Below are positions 10,801-22,400 of a DNA stretch of 64,000 nt, piece by piece. The notes beneath the pieces are model-generated. The model searched no databases. It was not told where the DNA came from and worked only from the letters and a program-made list of their open reading frames with translations. The stretch's first letter is position 1. The number at the start of each line of letters is the position of its first letter. The position numbers and the translations under genes were made by a program. This DNA is from Antennarius striatus (Eukaryota; Chordata; Actinopteri; Lophiiformes; Antennariidae). Where the stretch lies: assembly GCF_040054535.1 (NCBI RefSeq), contig NC_090798.1, positions 4,388,501-4,452,500 of the forward strand, read 5' to 3'.

Positions 10801-11770
10801 CAGTGTTTTTCAACCACTGTGCCACTGTCAGGTGTGAAGTGGAAAATTATCCAATTTCTGTGTCCATACGGTCTACCTACTGTACTGGCAGAGTAATCAT
10901 GTAGTACTCCTCCATAGCAGTAGGTGGCACTCGCAGCACAAGGTAGCCAATTGCCTTATACTAATAGAGAGAATAGAATTAGTGGTGCATGGAGGCATGC
11001 GGCAGGTATCTTTAACAGTAGCATCGTGGACAGCGGGAAGTCCCATATTTACAGCTTAGTGTTAAGAAATGGGAGCGGAGCAAAGCTGCTTGCAAATGAG
11101 TGGTGTGCAAGGCTGGCATACCTGGCAGATGTTTTTCATCATTTGAATGAACTGAACACACGAATGCAAGGCCGAAATGAAAACCTGCTGACAAGTAAAT
11201 GGATTTTAAAAAAAAAAGGATTCCATTCAAAAGTACACCTGTCCAGCAACAGGTGGAAAGTGGCAATCTTGAAATGTTCCCACTCACCAATAAATGGCAA
11301 GATGTTAATACCGCTGCACTGTGTGATGATAATAGTTAAACATCTGAACTCCAGAGGAGAAGATGTCATTTTATTTCTCTTCAGCCTCCACAGAATGCAT
11401 TTCCCTGTTGGAAAGGACATGACTTTACGGCAGCTAGAAGAACTAATTGAACTGAGACAAGATCTTGGTTTCAAACTAGGCTTTGCAGATCTACCTTCGC
11501 ACAGTTTTCGGTTGACAATTGCCAAGGAGTGCTCCATGCTGGCCAAAAAAGCTATTTTGACATTGCTCCCATTTTCCAAAACATATCTGTGTGAGGTGAG
11601 GTCTTCAACCATGACTGCTATAAAAACCAAAGACAGAGAAAGACTGAAAGCTGTGAATGAAGAGCTTCATGCGTGTGTTTCATCGATTCCTGCCAGGATA
11701 TCAGCTCTGTTCATCCAAACAGGCCCAGGTTTGACACTGAGTGAGTATGAATATAAAAGATTATAAAATA
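10801..11770 (+). mobile_element. Decayed hAT-family DNA transposon (ZBED/Charlie-like transposase)
   Basis: The element begins at 10801 with CAGTGTTTTTCAACCACTGT, a Charlie-type hAT terminal repeat. Reading frames at 10,924-11,766 resemble the C-terminal half of ZBED5/SCAND3-like hAT transposases: [20 protein letters not shown] near 11,131-11,190, and [20 protein letters not shown] near 11,578-11,637 in the hATC dimerisation region. Between about 11,240 and 11,340 the homology moves to another frame ([23 protein letters not shown]). The copy is therefore frameshifted and dead. No 3' terminal repeat was found and the N-terminal BED finger is missing. Confidence 0.8.
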
Positions 11771-12409
11771 CTTTTTTTCTTTGTGTTTATTTGATTCCTA
11801 TTCAAGACGATATAATATGTCATTCTTCAATGTTTAAAAAAGCTTATATTAACAATATAAAACTTAAAACATCAATGTCTGATGTATCTTCTGTTCATCT
11901 GCTGAGCCTTAAGTTTGGGATATATGCTATGAAGTGTAGTATAATGCAGCATTTTTTTGTCATTGAACCAAAGTTTACAATTTAAAATTACACACCTGCC
12001 ATTGTCTTGTTCAGAATTAAGAAACAAAGGCAATGATTGCTGGTCTTTCTGTAAAACAGACGGCAGCAAAGGTCAAGGGGGTCTATTGAATTGTAGATTA
12101 TATTTATATAGTATGTAAAGGAAAAGTCACTAATGTTATGCAAGAACTGTTCCCAGTGCTCTTTGCTGACTGGACATAAATAACTTCCTGAAACCATCCA
12201 AGAACCACTCGGTAGAGTTTGTAATTCAATTCAGTCTACCTGTTTAATAAACCTTGTGATCTGCTGAAATCCAACATTGCTTCTTAATTAAATGAACTCG
12301 GTGAGTTTTGGTTATAAAACCTTTGACACTTCTACGACACATATTTGATTATTTTTTGATATGGAAGTAGGGAATTAAAAGAAGAATATAATGGAAGTAC
12401 TTCGTTATT

Positions 12410-12575
12410 TAAATGTCCATAATTAAATGTCCAAAGCTGTTTTAAGAAAGTTCTTTAAGACATTTTGTCTCTCATCCAAGAGACTTCTTCAGTTCTTAAA
12501 GTCAAGTGGATTAATTCAAACAGCTTTAGAAAACCATGACCTGGATAACTGAGAACCTACACAGACATAATTAAA
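12410..12575 (+). repeat. Fragment of a common fish retroelement 3' region
   Basis: It contains TCTCATCCAAGAGACTTCTTC followed by CCATGACCTGGATAACTGAG and ACCTACACAGACA. I recognise this signature as a high-copy teleost retroelement tail, possibly Penelope-like. The family assignment is from memory. The rest of 11,771-13,760 shows no gene I can support. Confidence 0.4.
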
Positions 12576-13760
12576 TGGTTCCATGTTTGTGATGTATCAC
12601 TATTTTTGTGAAAGTTGAGCTAGGCCAAATTTATGAAGATTCAAGTCATTTTAACCTTCTAAGGGTTATAAGACCATTACAGACACACAGTTTGCTTGTG
12701 TCTGTAAGATTCTGTAGCAGAGCACATCTTATCTATGACCTTGGTTGCTTTGGCAGACACATTTTGCTTGATAAGAAAATCTGTGTGAAACAGCCAATAT
12801 TTAGAAATGAGATGAAGGTTAAACTTCTTTTTTTGTTGATGTGTTGACAGTCAAACATTCTTGAAATATCCTAAATGACGACGACCATATCACAGTGATA
12901 ACATGCCCAAAAACTCCATGAACATATCCACAATACTACAATTATTAACCAATGCTTACATTTTAAATATACTGTATGTCTTCACTTTAGCATGGTGAGA
13001 GGATTTTGCTGCACGTATAACTAAATTGTGAATTGAAATGGTTGTAATCAAGTGGTTTTGTCACATAATGATTCATTATGAAAAGAAAAGATCACTCCCT
13101 AACTGAATGTCATTTTTCCTTCTTCACTTTATGTTTACATTGAAATGCATCTAAATTTCATCACTGATGACTTCCACTTTTAAAACCACAGGAGCTCAAA
13201 GCAACAACAATGGCTGAGAGAGTTAGAGACATGAGGATTCAGAGGGACTGTCTGGTTAAAAACTGCACCTTGAACTTTATGAAACTGCTCTAGTTGGTGA
13301 CATACATAGAAAACAACACATATCCTGATGTGAACAATGGATGTCTCCTTCCTTCTCACAGAAGATCGTGTTCTGCTTTTCCTTTTTTAGCTGATGGTTT
13401 GTACAACGTAAGTTTTTTTTCTTTGAAACAGAAACCCAAACACTTGGCAGTCTGTCAGAAAAAGGAACATCTGACTTTGTCAAGTTTACATGGAACTATG
13501 AAGGTATCCATGTCGCACCTTCACAATAAAAGTACAAATATCAATAACCTGATCAACAAGTTTTGAGGCAATGAAAACTTGATGCGCTAATACCTGATAA
13601 TGATCAAGAACACCTGGAAATATCCTTGCATCTCAGTGGGAAGTTGATGTAATGGAATTATGTTTTTAGTTGATAGCTTGTATACATGCTTCTGTCCCTC
13701 ATGATGTAAGCACAAGTAAGATACAATACTTTGTGGACACAAAGAAAATTCAATCAATTG

Positions 13761-13766
13761 TTTATT
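13761..13766 (-). terminator. Candidate poly(A) signal AATAAA of ZNF638-like copy B
   Basis: A canonical AATAAA on the minus strand, about 190 bp after the copy B stop codon at 13957-13959. Confidence 0.5.
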
Positions 13767-13770
13767 AATT

Positions 13771-13790
13771 GGTGGTGATGGTCTGTCAGT
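13771..13790 (-). repeat. Isolated copy of the copy B minisatellite core in the 3' flank
   Basis: The plus-strand bases GGTGGTGATGGTCTGTCA match the first 18 bases of the unit that repeats at 16,261-16,380 exactly, and 19 of the first 20 bases match. It sits over 2 kb from the array and next to the candidate poly(A) signal. Confidence 0.55.
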
Positions 13791-13956
13791 CATTTATCAA
13801 TTTATTTACACAGACACAGTATATACACACGTGTATTGCATGTGTGTGTGCGATAGGAGTGACATACAGGACAATTACAGTCTGCTCATTTATGATAGTT
13901 TTTACTCACTAAATCAAGTAAATTACATTGCAACCTGCTCAAAGAAGAAGTCTGTC

Positions 13957-16900
13957 TCATTCAGAAGCGGAGTGTTTAGAAATGGACGGTTTCTTCTGAA
14001 GTCTCTGATAGTGTTTCTGAAACAAAAGAAGAGACAAAACAAAGTGAGATCTATGAATTTGCACGGTGATATTTAGAGGAAGTAGTTGTTTGTACCTCCA
14101 GATTGTCGTAATGTTTCTGGCTGCTGCAGTGAACGTTTTTGGCAGTGTTCTCCATCAGGTAGAAAACAGAGCAAAGATTACAGAAATATCCTGATTTGGG
14201 CACCACAAACTCCTGACCTGAAGAGGGAGACAAAGAAAATGAAGGTAAAAAGTATGATTAAATACCTTAAAAGTCAGCAGTGACAGAAGGAGACTGAGAA
14301 CTATATCGCTTTGCCTGGGGTCCAATAAGATCCCTCCTCCATTTACTACCAACTACACAAGAAATGATCAGTGAATTGTTAAATCCAAAAATGATGAGAT
14401 CTGCTTCCTTCAATCTGGGCTGCAATGCCGCCAAAGCAGAAGCAAGAAAACAAACAAGAGAATCTAAACTTTAACAGTAAAATGTGTATATTTCTGTAAA
14501 AACTGGTCTTGGTCTCTCCTCTATGCACCTTTAATGGTTTCCCTGCTCCATCCTTCCTTCTCCTCTCCTTCCTCCATACATCCCTCCAGCATCTCCAGCT
14601 CTGCCAACAGATCCCATCCTGAAGAGGCAGCATCAATGTCAGCTGTAGTTTCTGCTTCCAACTCCACCTCTTTCTTCAAGACCACCGACTGTTTGTCAAA
14701 TGAAGGCAGATCTTTGTCCAATGACACTGAAAGCGGTATATCAGTTGGTTGTTTTACTTCTTTTCCCTCCTGTTTAGTGGAAACTTTCCTACAGGTAGAC
14801 TTAGTCACTGAAGTTAAAGACAATTGATTTATTTGAGAAATTTGATTCGAGTGAAACTGACAGTTAATGCTCTTACTTAACAAAGTTGGAATTTTAGAGC
14901 TCAATAACTGGAAACAATTGTACCACATTCCTTTTTTTCATCTAGCAATTAGATGAAGGTAATGACTTGATGTTGTGAGGATGTACATTCGTCTCTCTGT
15001 TACCAGGAGTCTGTTTCCTCTTGGGTTGACTTGTCCAGAGTGTTACAGCTTCCTTCAGCTCCTGCTCTTCCTCGTCTTTCACCTCATCCACTGTCACAAA
15101 TTTTGCACTTTCCCCTAAAACAGGGTAAATACATAGTTAAAAACAAATCTAAGATGGAATGAATAAGAAAAGAGGACATTTTAACATTTAATGTCTATCC
15201 AGGAGACTCTATACATTCAGTTAAACTTTACCATCCATTTCACAGTGATACACACCTGTATAATCACAATGTTTGTGTTGCTGAGGTATTGGTGTTTTCC
15301 TATCTTGCTCTTTATTCTGTTTCTCTTCTTCATCATCACATGTTTCATCTAAAGTCACCAATATCTGAAAAGAGACATAATTGAGGTTCATCAGTGCTAA
15401 TTTGTTGTATTTTAATTTTTTTCTAATGGTGCTTCACTATAATTTCTCCATGGAAGACAATAAAATGTGTATGAAACTTTATACAGGCATTTTTGATCTT
15501 CATCAAAAATGCCTGTAACTGTCAGAATGAGTGGGTTTGACCTCTACTGAATCTGTGCAAAGCTGATCTTCACCTCTGGATTTAAGGAATCCACCGATTC
15601 ATCCTCCTGGCAGGCCTCCAGAGTGTTTTGCACAGCCTTCTCATCCTCCTCATCTTCTATAAACTCATATACATATATATCTACAAGAAAAAACTGTCTG
15701 TATTCGCAGCATGCAGTTATAATATAGTTCTATGATAGGCGCAAGTATGACAGGAACAATATAAAAATTCAAATGCATTATTTACTTAAGTCCCGGGAGT
15801 CTTAAAATTTTCACAATTTCTCAAACCTGATATTTGGAGCAGTTTGTTAGACAGTGTCTCTGCACTGCTTGACGCGTTTTGTTTAGGGGTTGAGCCCTCT
15901 GTAGGCGATCGCCTCTTGTCAGTCTTTCTTGGAAGGAGTCGTGAATCATCACTTCTTTGTGAAAACTGCCGCTTACAAATGTCACTTCTACTTGATAGCA
16001 ACTGTCTGGTGTTTCTCCTTGGTGATGATAGCCTCTCTGCATTCCATCTTGGTGGCAACTTCGTTTCACCATTCCTATTTTGTGGTGATCCCGTCTCAGT
16101 AATACTCCTTGTCATCAGGTATCTGTCATTGCTCCACCTTGGTGGTGACTGTCTGTCATCATTCCATCTTTGTGGTGATTTTCTGTTATCATTCCACCTT
16201 GGTGATGATTGTCTGTCATCATTCCATCTATGTGGTGATTGTCTGTCATCATTCCATCTTGGTGGTGATGGTCTGTCAATATTCCATCTTGGTGGTGATG
16301 GTCTGTCAATATTCCATCTTGGTGGTGATGGTCTGTCAATATTCCATCTTGGTGGTGATGGTCTGTCAATATTCCATCTTGGTGGTGATTGACTATCTTC
16401 ATTCCACCTTGGTGGTGATTGTCTCTTGTTTCTCCATCTTGTTGGTGGATGTTTATCATCACTCCATCTTGGTGATGCTCGTCTCATTTTACACCACCTA
16501 AGTGGTGAATGTCTGTTGTCACTTGACCTTGATGATGATCTCGTGTTGCAGCACCTTGATGGTAATTGTCTCTCACAGCTCCACCTGGTTGACAGCCAAT
16601 TCTCATCACTCCTGTTTTGTGACAATAGTCTCTCAGGACTCTTTGAACATGACCAATAGCTAGAGTACGTTGGGCGGTCATACCATGGGGAGTGAGAAGG
16701 AGACCAGGATCTGATGAAAAGCATTCAGTAGCTAAATTAATAGAATGAAAATGTTAATAATGTAGTACAAATCATTTTCAGGATGTCTCAAGATTTGAGT
16801 GTCAAAACCAAAGACTTTAATCACCCTTGTTCTCATTCTTATCAGACTGTGTGACATACCTGTGCATGTATCTGGGGCTTTGTGGTGATTGTGATCGGCC

Positions 16901-19715
16901 GCTGTGTTTCTTTCTTCTACCTTCTGAACCTTTGCAGCGATGGGGGCTGGACGAACAGGATCTGGAGTCATTTCGTTGCCTTGTGTTTTGGTAACAATGC
17001 TGGGGAGTATGTGGAGTGATTGAGGTTGAGTGATTGGCACCAGTTTCTGCAGCTCTAAAAGAAACAATGGACAAGAACATTGGCCTGTCATTTGCTTTCT
17101 ACAGTGCAAGCTTAAAAATGGAAGGTACTGGTGAGCTTAAAAAAATAGGTTAAAACTTATAGTGTGACTTCATTTACCTGGCATTTATCTCACCATCCCA
17201 CTCTGGGTATCTGAAATAAAAGAGAAGAGAGGCCACATTTGACAAATGCTTACAAGTATTTATTGTTTCTTTTTTCAGTTAGTTAATTTTTCTCATGAAG
17301 CACATTGAAAAGTAATCATAAAGCTAAACTTATTACTCGAAACAGAGAAAAAGTACTACTGACTGTTTTCGCAGGTGTTTGCAGTTCTCAATGTGAAGGC
17401 TGGTGTTCTGGTGGGAGATCCAGTCCTAGAAGTTAAAATTGACAAATTGAGTTATTAATATGTACTTCATTGCCGCAAGAGCTTATTCTAAACTTTCCCT
17501 TAATACAGTATATACATTTAGATAATTATCACTTACACACAGTGTAATAGACCTGAATCAAAACTTACATCACATTCTTCTTAAAAAAAGGATACAGTAT
17601 AGGATTGCCATAAGAAGAGACACAGAGACATTGTAAATGTTTATTTAAAGGAAAATGGCCAAGTTTCACCAAAAACCATGGTCCAGACCAAAATGTTTGT
17701 CCTAATGTCTTACATTCCAATTGAACGTTCACCCAACAATCAATTTTCAACCGCTTAATCTGCTGTCGTGTGTCGCCAGGAGTTAAATTAACATCAAACA
17801 TTGACAATGAAGTAAGGTCAACATAAAAAACTAAAATATTCCACATACCTTCAGGTGAGCACATGCTGTGTTGCACAGACAACAGGTATGTGGAAGGATT
17901 CTGGGTTTTGCTGCTGCATAGTCTTGCATCATGGCCAGGGTCGGCAGACCATTGAAGTATGACATCTTTTCCTGAGTCTGCTTATTGGAAGTCTCTACCT
18001 TAAAGTGACTGAAGTTCAGAGCTTGGATTGGGTGAGAAAGAGCTGGAAGACTGACTATTGGGTAAGGGACAGAATGTTGTATGTCCTGTGAGAAATTTTT
18101 GAAGCTTGGGCTGTTTGGAAAAGGTGGAACTGGCTGTACAGAAGAACAAATTTGAGGCCATATTGCTTGTCCCCTCTGTAATAACGGCTGTTGATTTGGT
18201 TGTTGCTCTATTTGCTGCTTCTGACGCTTTTTCATATGCTCGGCGATTCCTGATTTTTGATCTTGAGATTTTCTCAAAATACGTTTATTGTTTCTGCCAA
18301 TTACAACAAGGCTAGGTCGGCTGGGATGCACATCACGAAACAGACTGCACTGGGATTCAGATTTTGCGACTGATTCACCACCTGTGTCGTTCAAAGGAAT
18401 CGGTTCAGAGGCTTCAGACTTTAGATCTATGAGGTCTGTCTTTGGCAGAGAAAAAGACTGGTAGGTTTGGGAATTCAGTTTTGATTGGGTCTGCAACTTG
18501 TTGGTCTGATCATGATTTGGATTCAGTCCTGAGGTGTTTGAAGAGCTGAGACTTGAAACAGAATAATTTTCACTCTGTGAACTCAAGATACTGCTTTGTA
18601 CCTCAGTTGTTGTTTTGTGGAGGGGATCTTTATTGTGTCTGCTATTAGCACAAGTGTCCATTATAAACATACTGTTACTACCACTGCTCCTGCTTCTACT
18701 GTCACTGGTCTTTCCACTTTCATTCACAACCCTTTCAGTGTATTTTCCAGAATATCCTAAATCAGATGTCATTTCCTCCTGGGACATTGCTGCAAATCTA
18801 GAAGACCTCGAGCTATGGCTGTCCACTCTACTTGTGGCTCTGTTAGATTGGGGTTCTGGGTAGGGTTTTGATTGAACTGCTCTTGTACTTCTCTCTGTCT
18901 TTTGACTGCAAATTTGGCGTAAGATGAATGGAAGGTTAGCAGGAGTAATCTTGTCTTCAGGGTAAGAGGTCAGATACTCCAAGTCATCTCTCTGAAGTCC
19001 AAAGGGCAAAAGGATGCTAGCATCTGATTCAGGGGTGTGGTTGGGTTGACTGGACTCTGCAGGTGCCACAGATTTGTGTTGAACCCGATAATCATAATCA
19101 CCTAACCCTGGAGTAGACTGCCCATCATGTTGTCTGTCACCGGGGGCAATAAATCTACTCTCATCGATACTTGTACAATCAGATAAAGTGGATGGTGTAT
19201 TAAACCAAGAACCATCAGCTGTGGGTGTTCTATACTTTGATGCCCATTCAAATGAATTACTTTCAATTTCCGAGTGTGTATGATCCAGAGGGGCAGAGGT
19301 TGAACACATTGGGTATGAGGCCCATGAAGGGCCCCTCTCTACCTGCATACTTGTGAATCCATACTGCCCCTGTGTAGAATTCTGATTCCCAAAGGCATAG
19401 GGATTACATAGGGGGTGAGACATGGTGTTTGCAATCTTTAGGAGGTTAAGGAGACTGATGGCTGTGGCAGTAGGGGAGGGGGGTTTATGAGAAGAAGGGG
19501 TTTTGGAATTTGCTTTGAAAGTGTTGGCTCTGGTGCCAATGGTGAGAGCATTGTGCATCTGTATCAACGCTAACTGGGCTTTTAATTGAACTAGTCTTAA
19601 GGAGGCAGCCTGTTGACCAATCAGGAATGGGCTTCCCGAGAGACCTCCAACTAGTGGGTTTATTAGTGGTCCTGGAGCTGGAGAAGGTGAACATCCCTCT
19701 GAAGGCAAAGACAGG
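13957..19715 (-). CDS. ZNF638-like copy B: two matrin-type zinc fingers, decapeptide array, no RRMs (5' end not found)
   Basis: Probable nuclear nucleic-acid-binding protein of the ZNF638 family. Exons in reading order: 19715-17849, 17425-17364, 17210-17178, 17054-16860, 16710-15827, 15680-15574, 15364-15256, 15114-15004, 14807-14529, 14217-14096, 14016-13957. All phases agree, giving about 1,275 residues. Order: Ser/Gln-rich N-terminus with [13 protein letters not shown]; zinc finger 1 split over two exons ([10 protein letters not shown], then [10 protein letters not shown], residues about 609-633); YPEWDGEI; an RS segment; a decapeptide array (about 719-1013); acidic segments with VTLDET and FVTVDEV, like the TVDEV repeats of human ZNF638; zinc finger 2 ([10 protein letters not shown] ... 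HCSSQKHY, about 1217-1255); and a short tail ending HSASE. Human ZNF638 has RRMs between the RS and TVDEV regions; here the array exon joins the acidic exon in phase 1 with none between. The 19715 exon starts at an acceptor, so the start codon lies in an upstream exon I could not find. Confidence 0.85.
15482..15517. repeat. Perfect short hairpin (16-bp stem, 4-nt loop) in a copy B intron
   Basis: Arms TACAGGCATTTTTGAT and ATCAAAAATGCCTGTA are exact reverse complements separated by CTTC. The hairpin lies in the intron between exons 15680-15574 and 15364-15256. Confidence 0.9.
16020..16690 (-). repeat. 30-bp coding minisatellite, copy B decapeptide array
   Basis: About 22 units of 30 bp encode [10 protein letters not shown] and variants such as [10 protein letters not shown] and [10 protein letters not shown]. 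Four units at 16,261-16,380 are identical base for base, which indicates recent homogenisation. Flanking units are more diverged. The register P-R-x-x-x-D-R is shared with the copy A array, while the DNA consensus differs. Confidence 0.95.
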
Positions 19716-19829
19716 CTGTGAATTGAAAAACAAAAAGTAAATAGGCAGGCTTTATTAAGTGGTCCTGCATATGGTGTTTTGCAGTTGGATGTAGATTGAT
19801 GCCATCAATTTCAATTCTTATACATTCAC

Positions 19830-19985
19830 TGGACACACGATAAACTGGCGTCTCATCTGGGGTGTACCCTCTAGTGAGTAGCCAGCTGAGATGGGCTTTA
19901 GCAGACCTGTGACCTGGATAAGTGGCCGTAGACGAGACGATCACAATCGTCTAGTCTACGAGGAATTTGATGGAAGGATGGATGG
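19830..19985 (+). repeat. Divergent copy of a common teleost SINE/LINE tail
   Basis: It contains AAACTGGCGTCTCATCTGGG, GTGTACCCTCTAGTGAGTAG and GACCTGTGACCTGGATAAGT, ending in GGAAGGATGGATGG. This resembles the widespread fish repeat with a GGGTGTACCC and CTGGATAAG core and a GGAT-rich tail. It lies just upstream of the first visible exon of ZNF638-like copy B. Confidence 0.5.
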
Positions 19986-21997
19986 ACCCTAAACCTAACC
20001 CATACCATGCTTTACCTCTAATGACAAAGGTACATGCATTTAATATTTTGTAATGATTTTATTAAAAACCAAAACATTTCAGATGAAATAAAAAAGAGCC
20101 AAGGATACAAGCCAATCACAGTACAGCAATTGTGGATCCCTGTGTTGAATTTAGTAACACACAACCAGATGCCACCTATACTCAGCCTGTGTATTATCTT
20201 TATGTCTATGATAATAACCAGCTATTGACAGTTGTTTTAACAGTTTATCAACAGGTGATGATGGAAATTTTCATTAATGGGATGTTCTTTGTTGGCAATG
20301 CAGCAAATTAATAATACATCTCTTCATCCCCTCCCTTGGACCACAGAGCTTAACGCCCGACCACGACACGACAGCTGACTGGCAGCACTGGACATGGAGC
20401 CAAAAAATATTTTATTTTCGGCTGTCACTGCTACCCCCACCCACACATATACAGAAGAACATACAGGAATAGAATGCATAGGACAAGTAAACAAGCAAAA
20501 ACTCTGTGTGCATTGATGGGCAGATTTGTAGAAATTGTCCTGACTCTTTACATTTCAATGTTAAGGTTTATGTACTGTACTTCAGGTTGTTACTTCTTGG
20601 TTAGGGTGAAAAATATGTCCACTGTTGACCAGAAAACAACAACATAACAAACCGGTTAGAAGTGACTTCCAATACAGTATCCCTACACTATTGCACAATA
20701 ACAGATTAATCATGCTCATATCGAAGCTCCATCAGCTTTTACAAAAATGCATTAAATGACTAAGTGCATCATTTCAGGTACATATTAGTGGCAGTATTGT
20801 GTTACTACCCCTCTCTACTACCCTACTGTGTCCCATAACATACTGACCCCAACCACTTATTGGTCTTAATCTCCCAGCTCTGATTTATAATGTGGATCTG
20901 GATTCAGATTTGCATAGTGGTGGAACATCATAACCCTCTTCAAATTCAATCAGCTCTAACTTGTCCCAACACCACCTCTACTCAAAACGCATTCTGGAAG
21001 ACAAATACAGGGGATAACATGAACTCTTACGATGGAGGTAATAAATACTAAACTACTAACATTGTAACCGTAAAAGAAATATTAAATATTTTGTTTAAAA
21101 TGTGTTTCATCTCCTGTTTGAGCAGTAATTCCCAGAAAATTCATCTGTTAACATAGTGATGAATAATACTTATAGGAAACACACAAATCCTTTCATCTCT
21201 GTCCCCTCATGAATGTGCAGCATTTACTTTCCACACCCAAGAACATAAGGTCAAATCCCCGCTAATGATTGCAGCAATTCTGGCCGAAGGTAATCTAACC
21301 CCAGATCAGGGGTGAGGCAGAGCGTCCGCTGCCATCTCAAATTAGTATCTGTCTTCAACCGCAAGATCTTTCCAGAAGAAACCTGGCTCCCATTTCCTTG
21401 ACTTGGCAAAATGAAAGTCTGGGCAGAGAAGATTACAGAGTATTATTTTACCCTCCCATCCTAATGTGGGCTGAGGAGATGTTGCTGAGCAGGTCCCTTT
21501 CCTACAGTCCAGCAACACACTATAGCGAGAAGAGGTTAAAAACAACAATGAGATTTTTTCATTAAATAAAAAAAGCCTATGGAGTTAAATTTGATTTGGA
21601 AGAATAATCTTCTACTAATTAAACAAAGACTTCGCATCAGAAGCTCTCAGCATTTTTACTAAAGTAGAAATAAAACGATAATTGTTTTAAGTTGTATGCA
21701 TGTATGGTTAATGACAAGCAAACAAAAAATAAACAAGTGGCTTTCAAATTATTTCAGTATGGTTTTGTGAACATTTTCCAAACTTTTATGGAATTTTGGA
21801 ATGTGATTTGTGGTCCCAACATCTCCACAGGGCAGGGAGAGGACCTGAACCCTTGTTTTCACCTTTACAGTAATTTCTTTGCCCACTGACCACCTCCTTA
21901 TGATCTCTGTTCTAAACACAATAGAAGTAAAAAGCAATTATTCTTCTTTTATAACCATATCTTCAGAAAATTAGTATACTATTAGTATGCAGTAATT

Positions 21998-22400
21998 ACA
22001 TCCCGCTTCAAAGCGGTGGTGTATTGTAATTGTCAGTGTTAGTGTGTTCAATTGTCTGTCCGTACATATGTCCACCAAATATCTACGCAACCGTTGCAGA
22101 TAGAAAGATGAAACAGAAAGCAGATTACTCAGGCAGCAAAGAGGATGGAAATGAGATGATGACCTTGACCTTGAGAAAACTAGGTCAATGTCAAATTTTC
22201 TGTCCACTCAGGAACCAGATAAGACGGAAAGACGAGGGAGAAGGCCAGTGTCAGTAAGACCATAGATCAAAGCTAGTGTTTTGATCAGTGACAGTAGGTC
22301 AGAGCTCTAGCTTTGATCTTTGATCTATCCAAGTTGGTCAGGGTAAAACTGTGAATTCAGGGGTCTCGCAGAATGTTGCTGTCTGTGACTACCTTGTTGG
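21998..22400 (+). repeat. Interspersed repeat family R1, copy 1
   Basis: It begins ACATCCCGCTTCAAAGCGG and includes CCACCAAATATCTACGCAAC. The end includes GGTCAGGGTAAAACTGTGAA and a CTGTGACT stretch. It aligns along its length with 46,566-46,910 in the same orientation. No coding frame or clear terminal repeats are visible. The first bases can form a small hairpin (CCGCTTCAAAGCGG). Confidence 0.8.

Noticed and set aside
11139..11630. 163-codon minus-strand frame
   Set aside because: It is antisense to the decayed hAT transposase.
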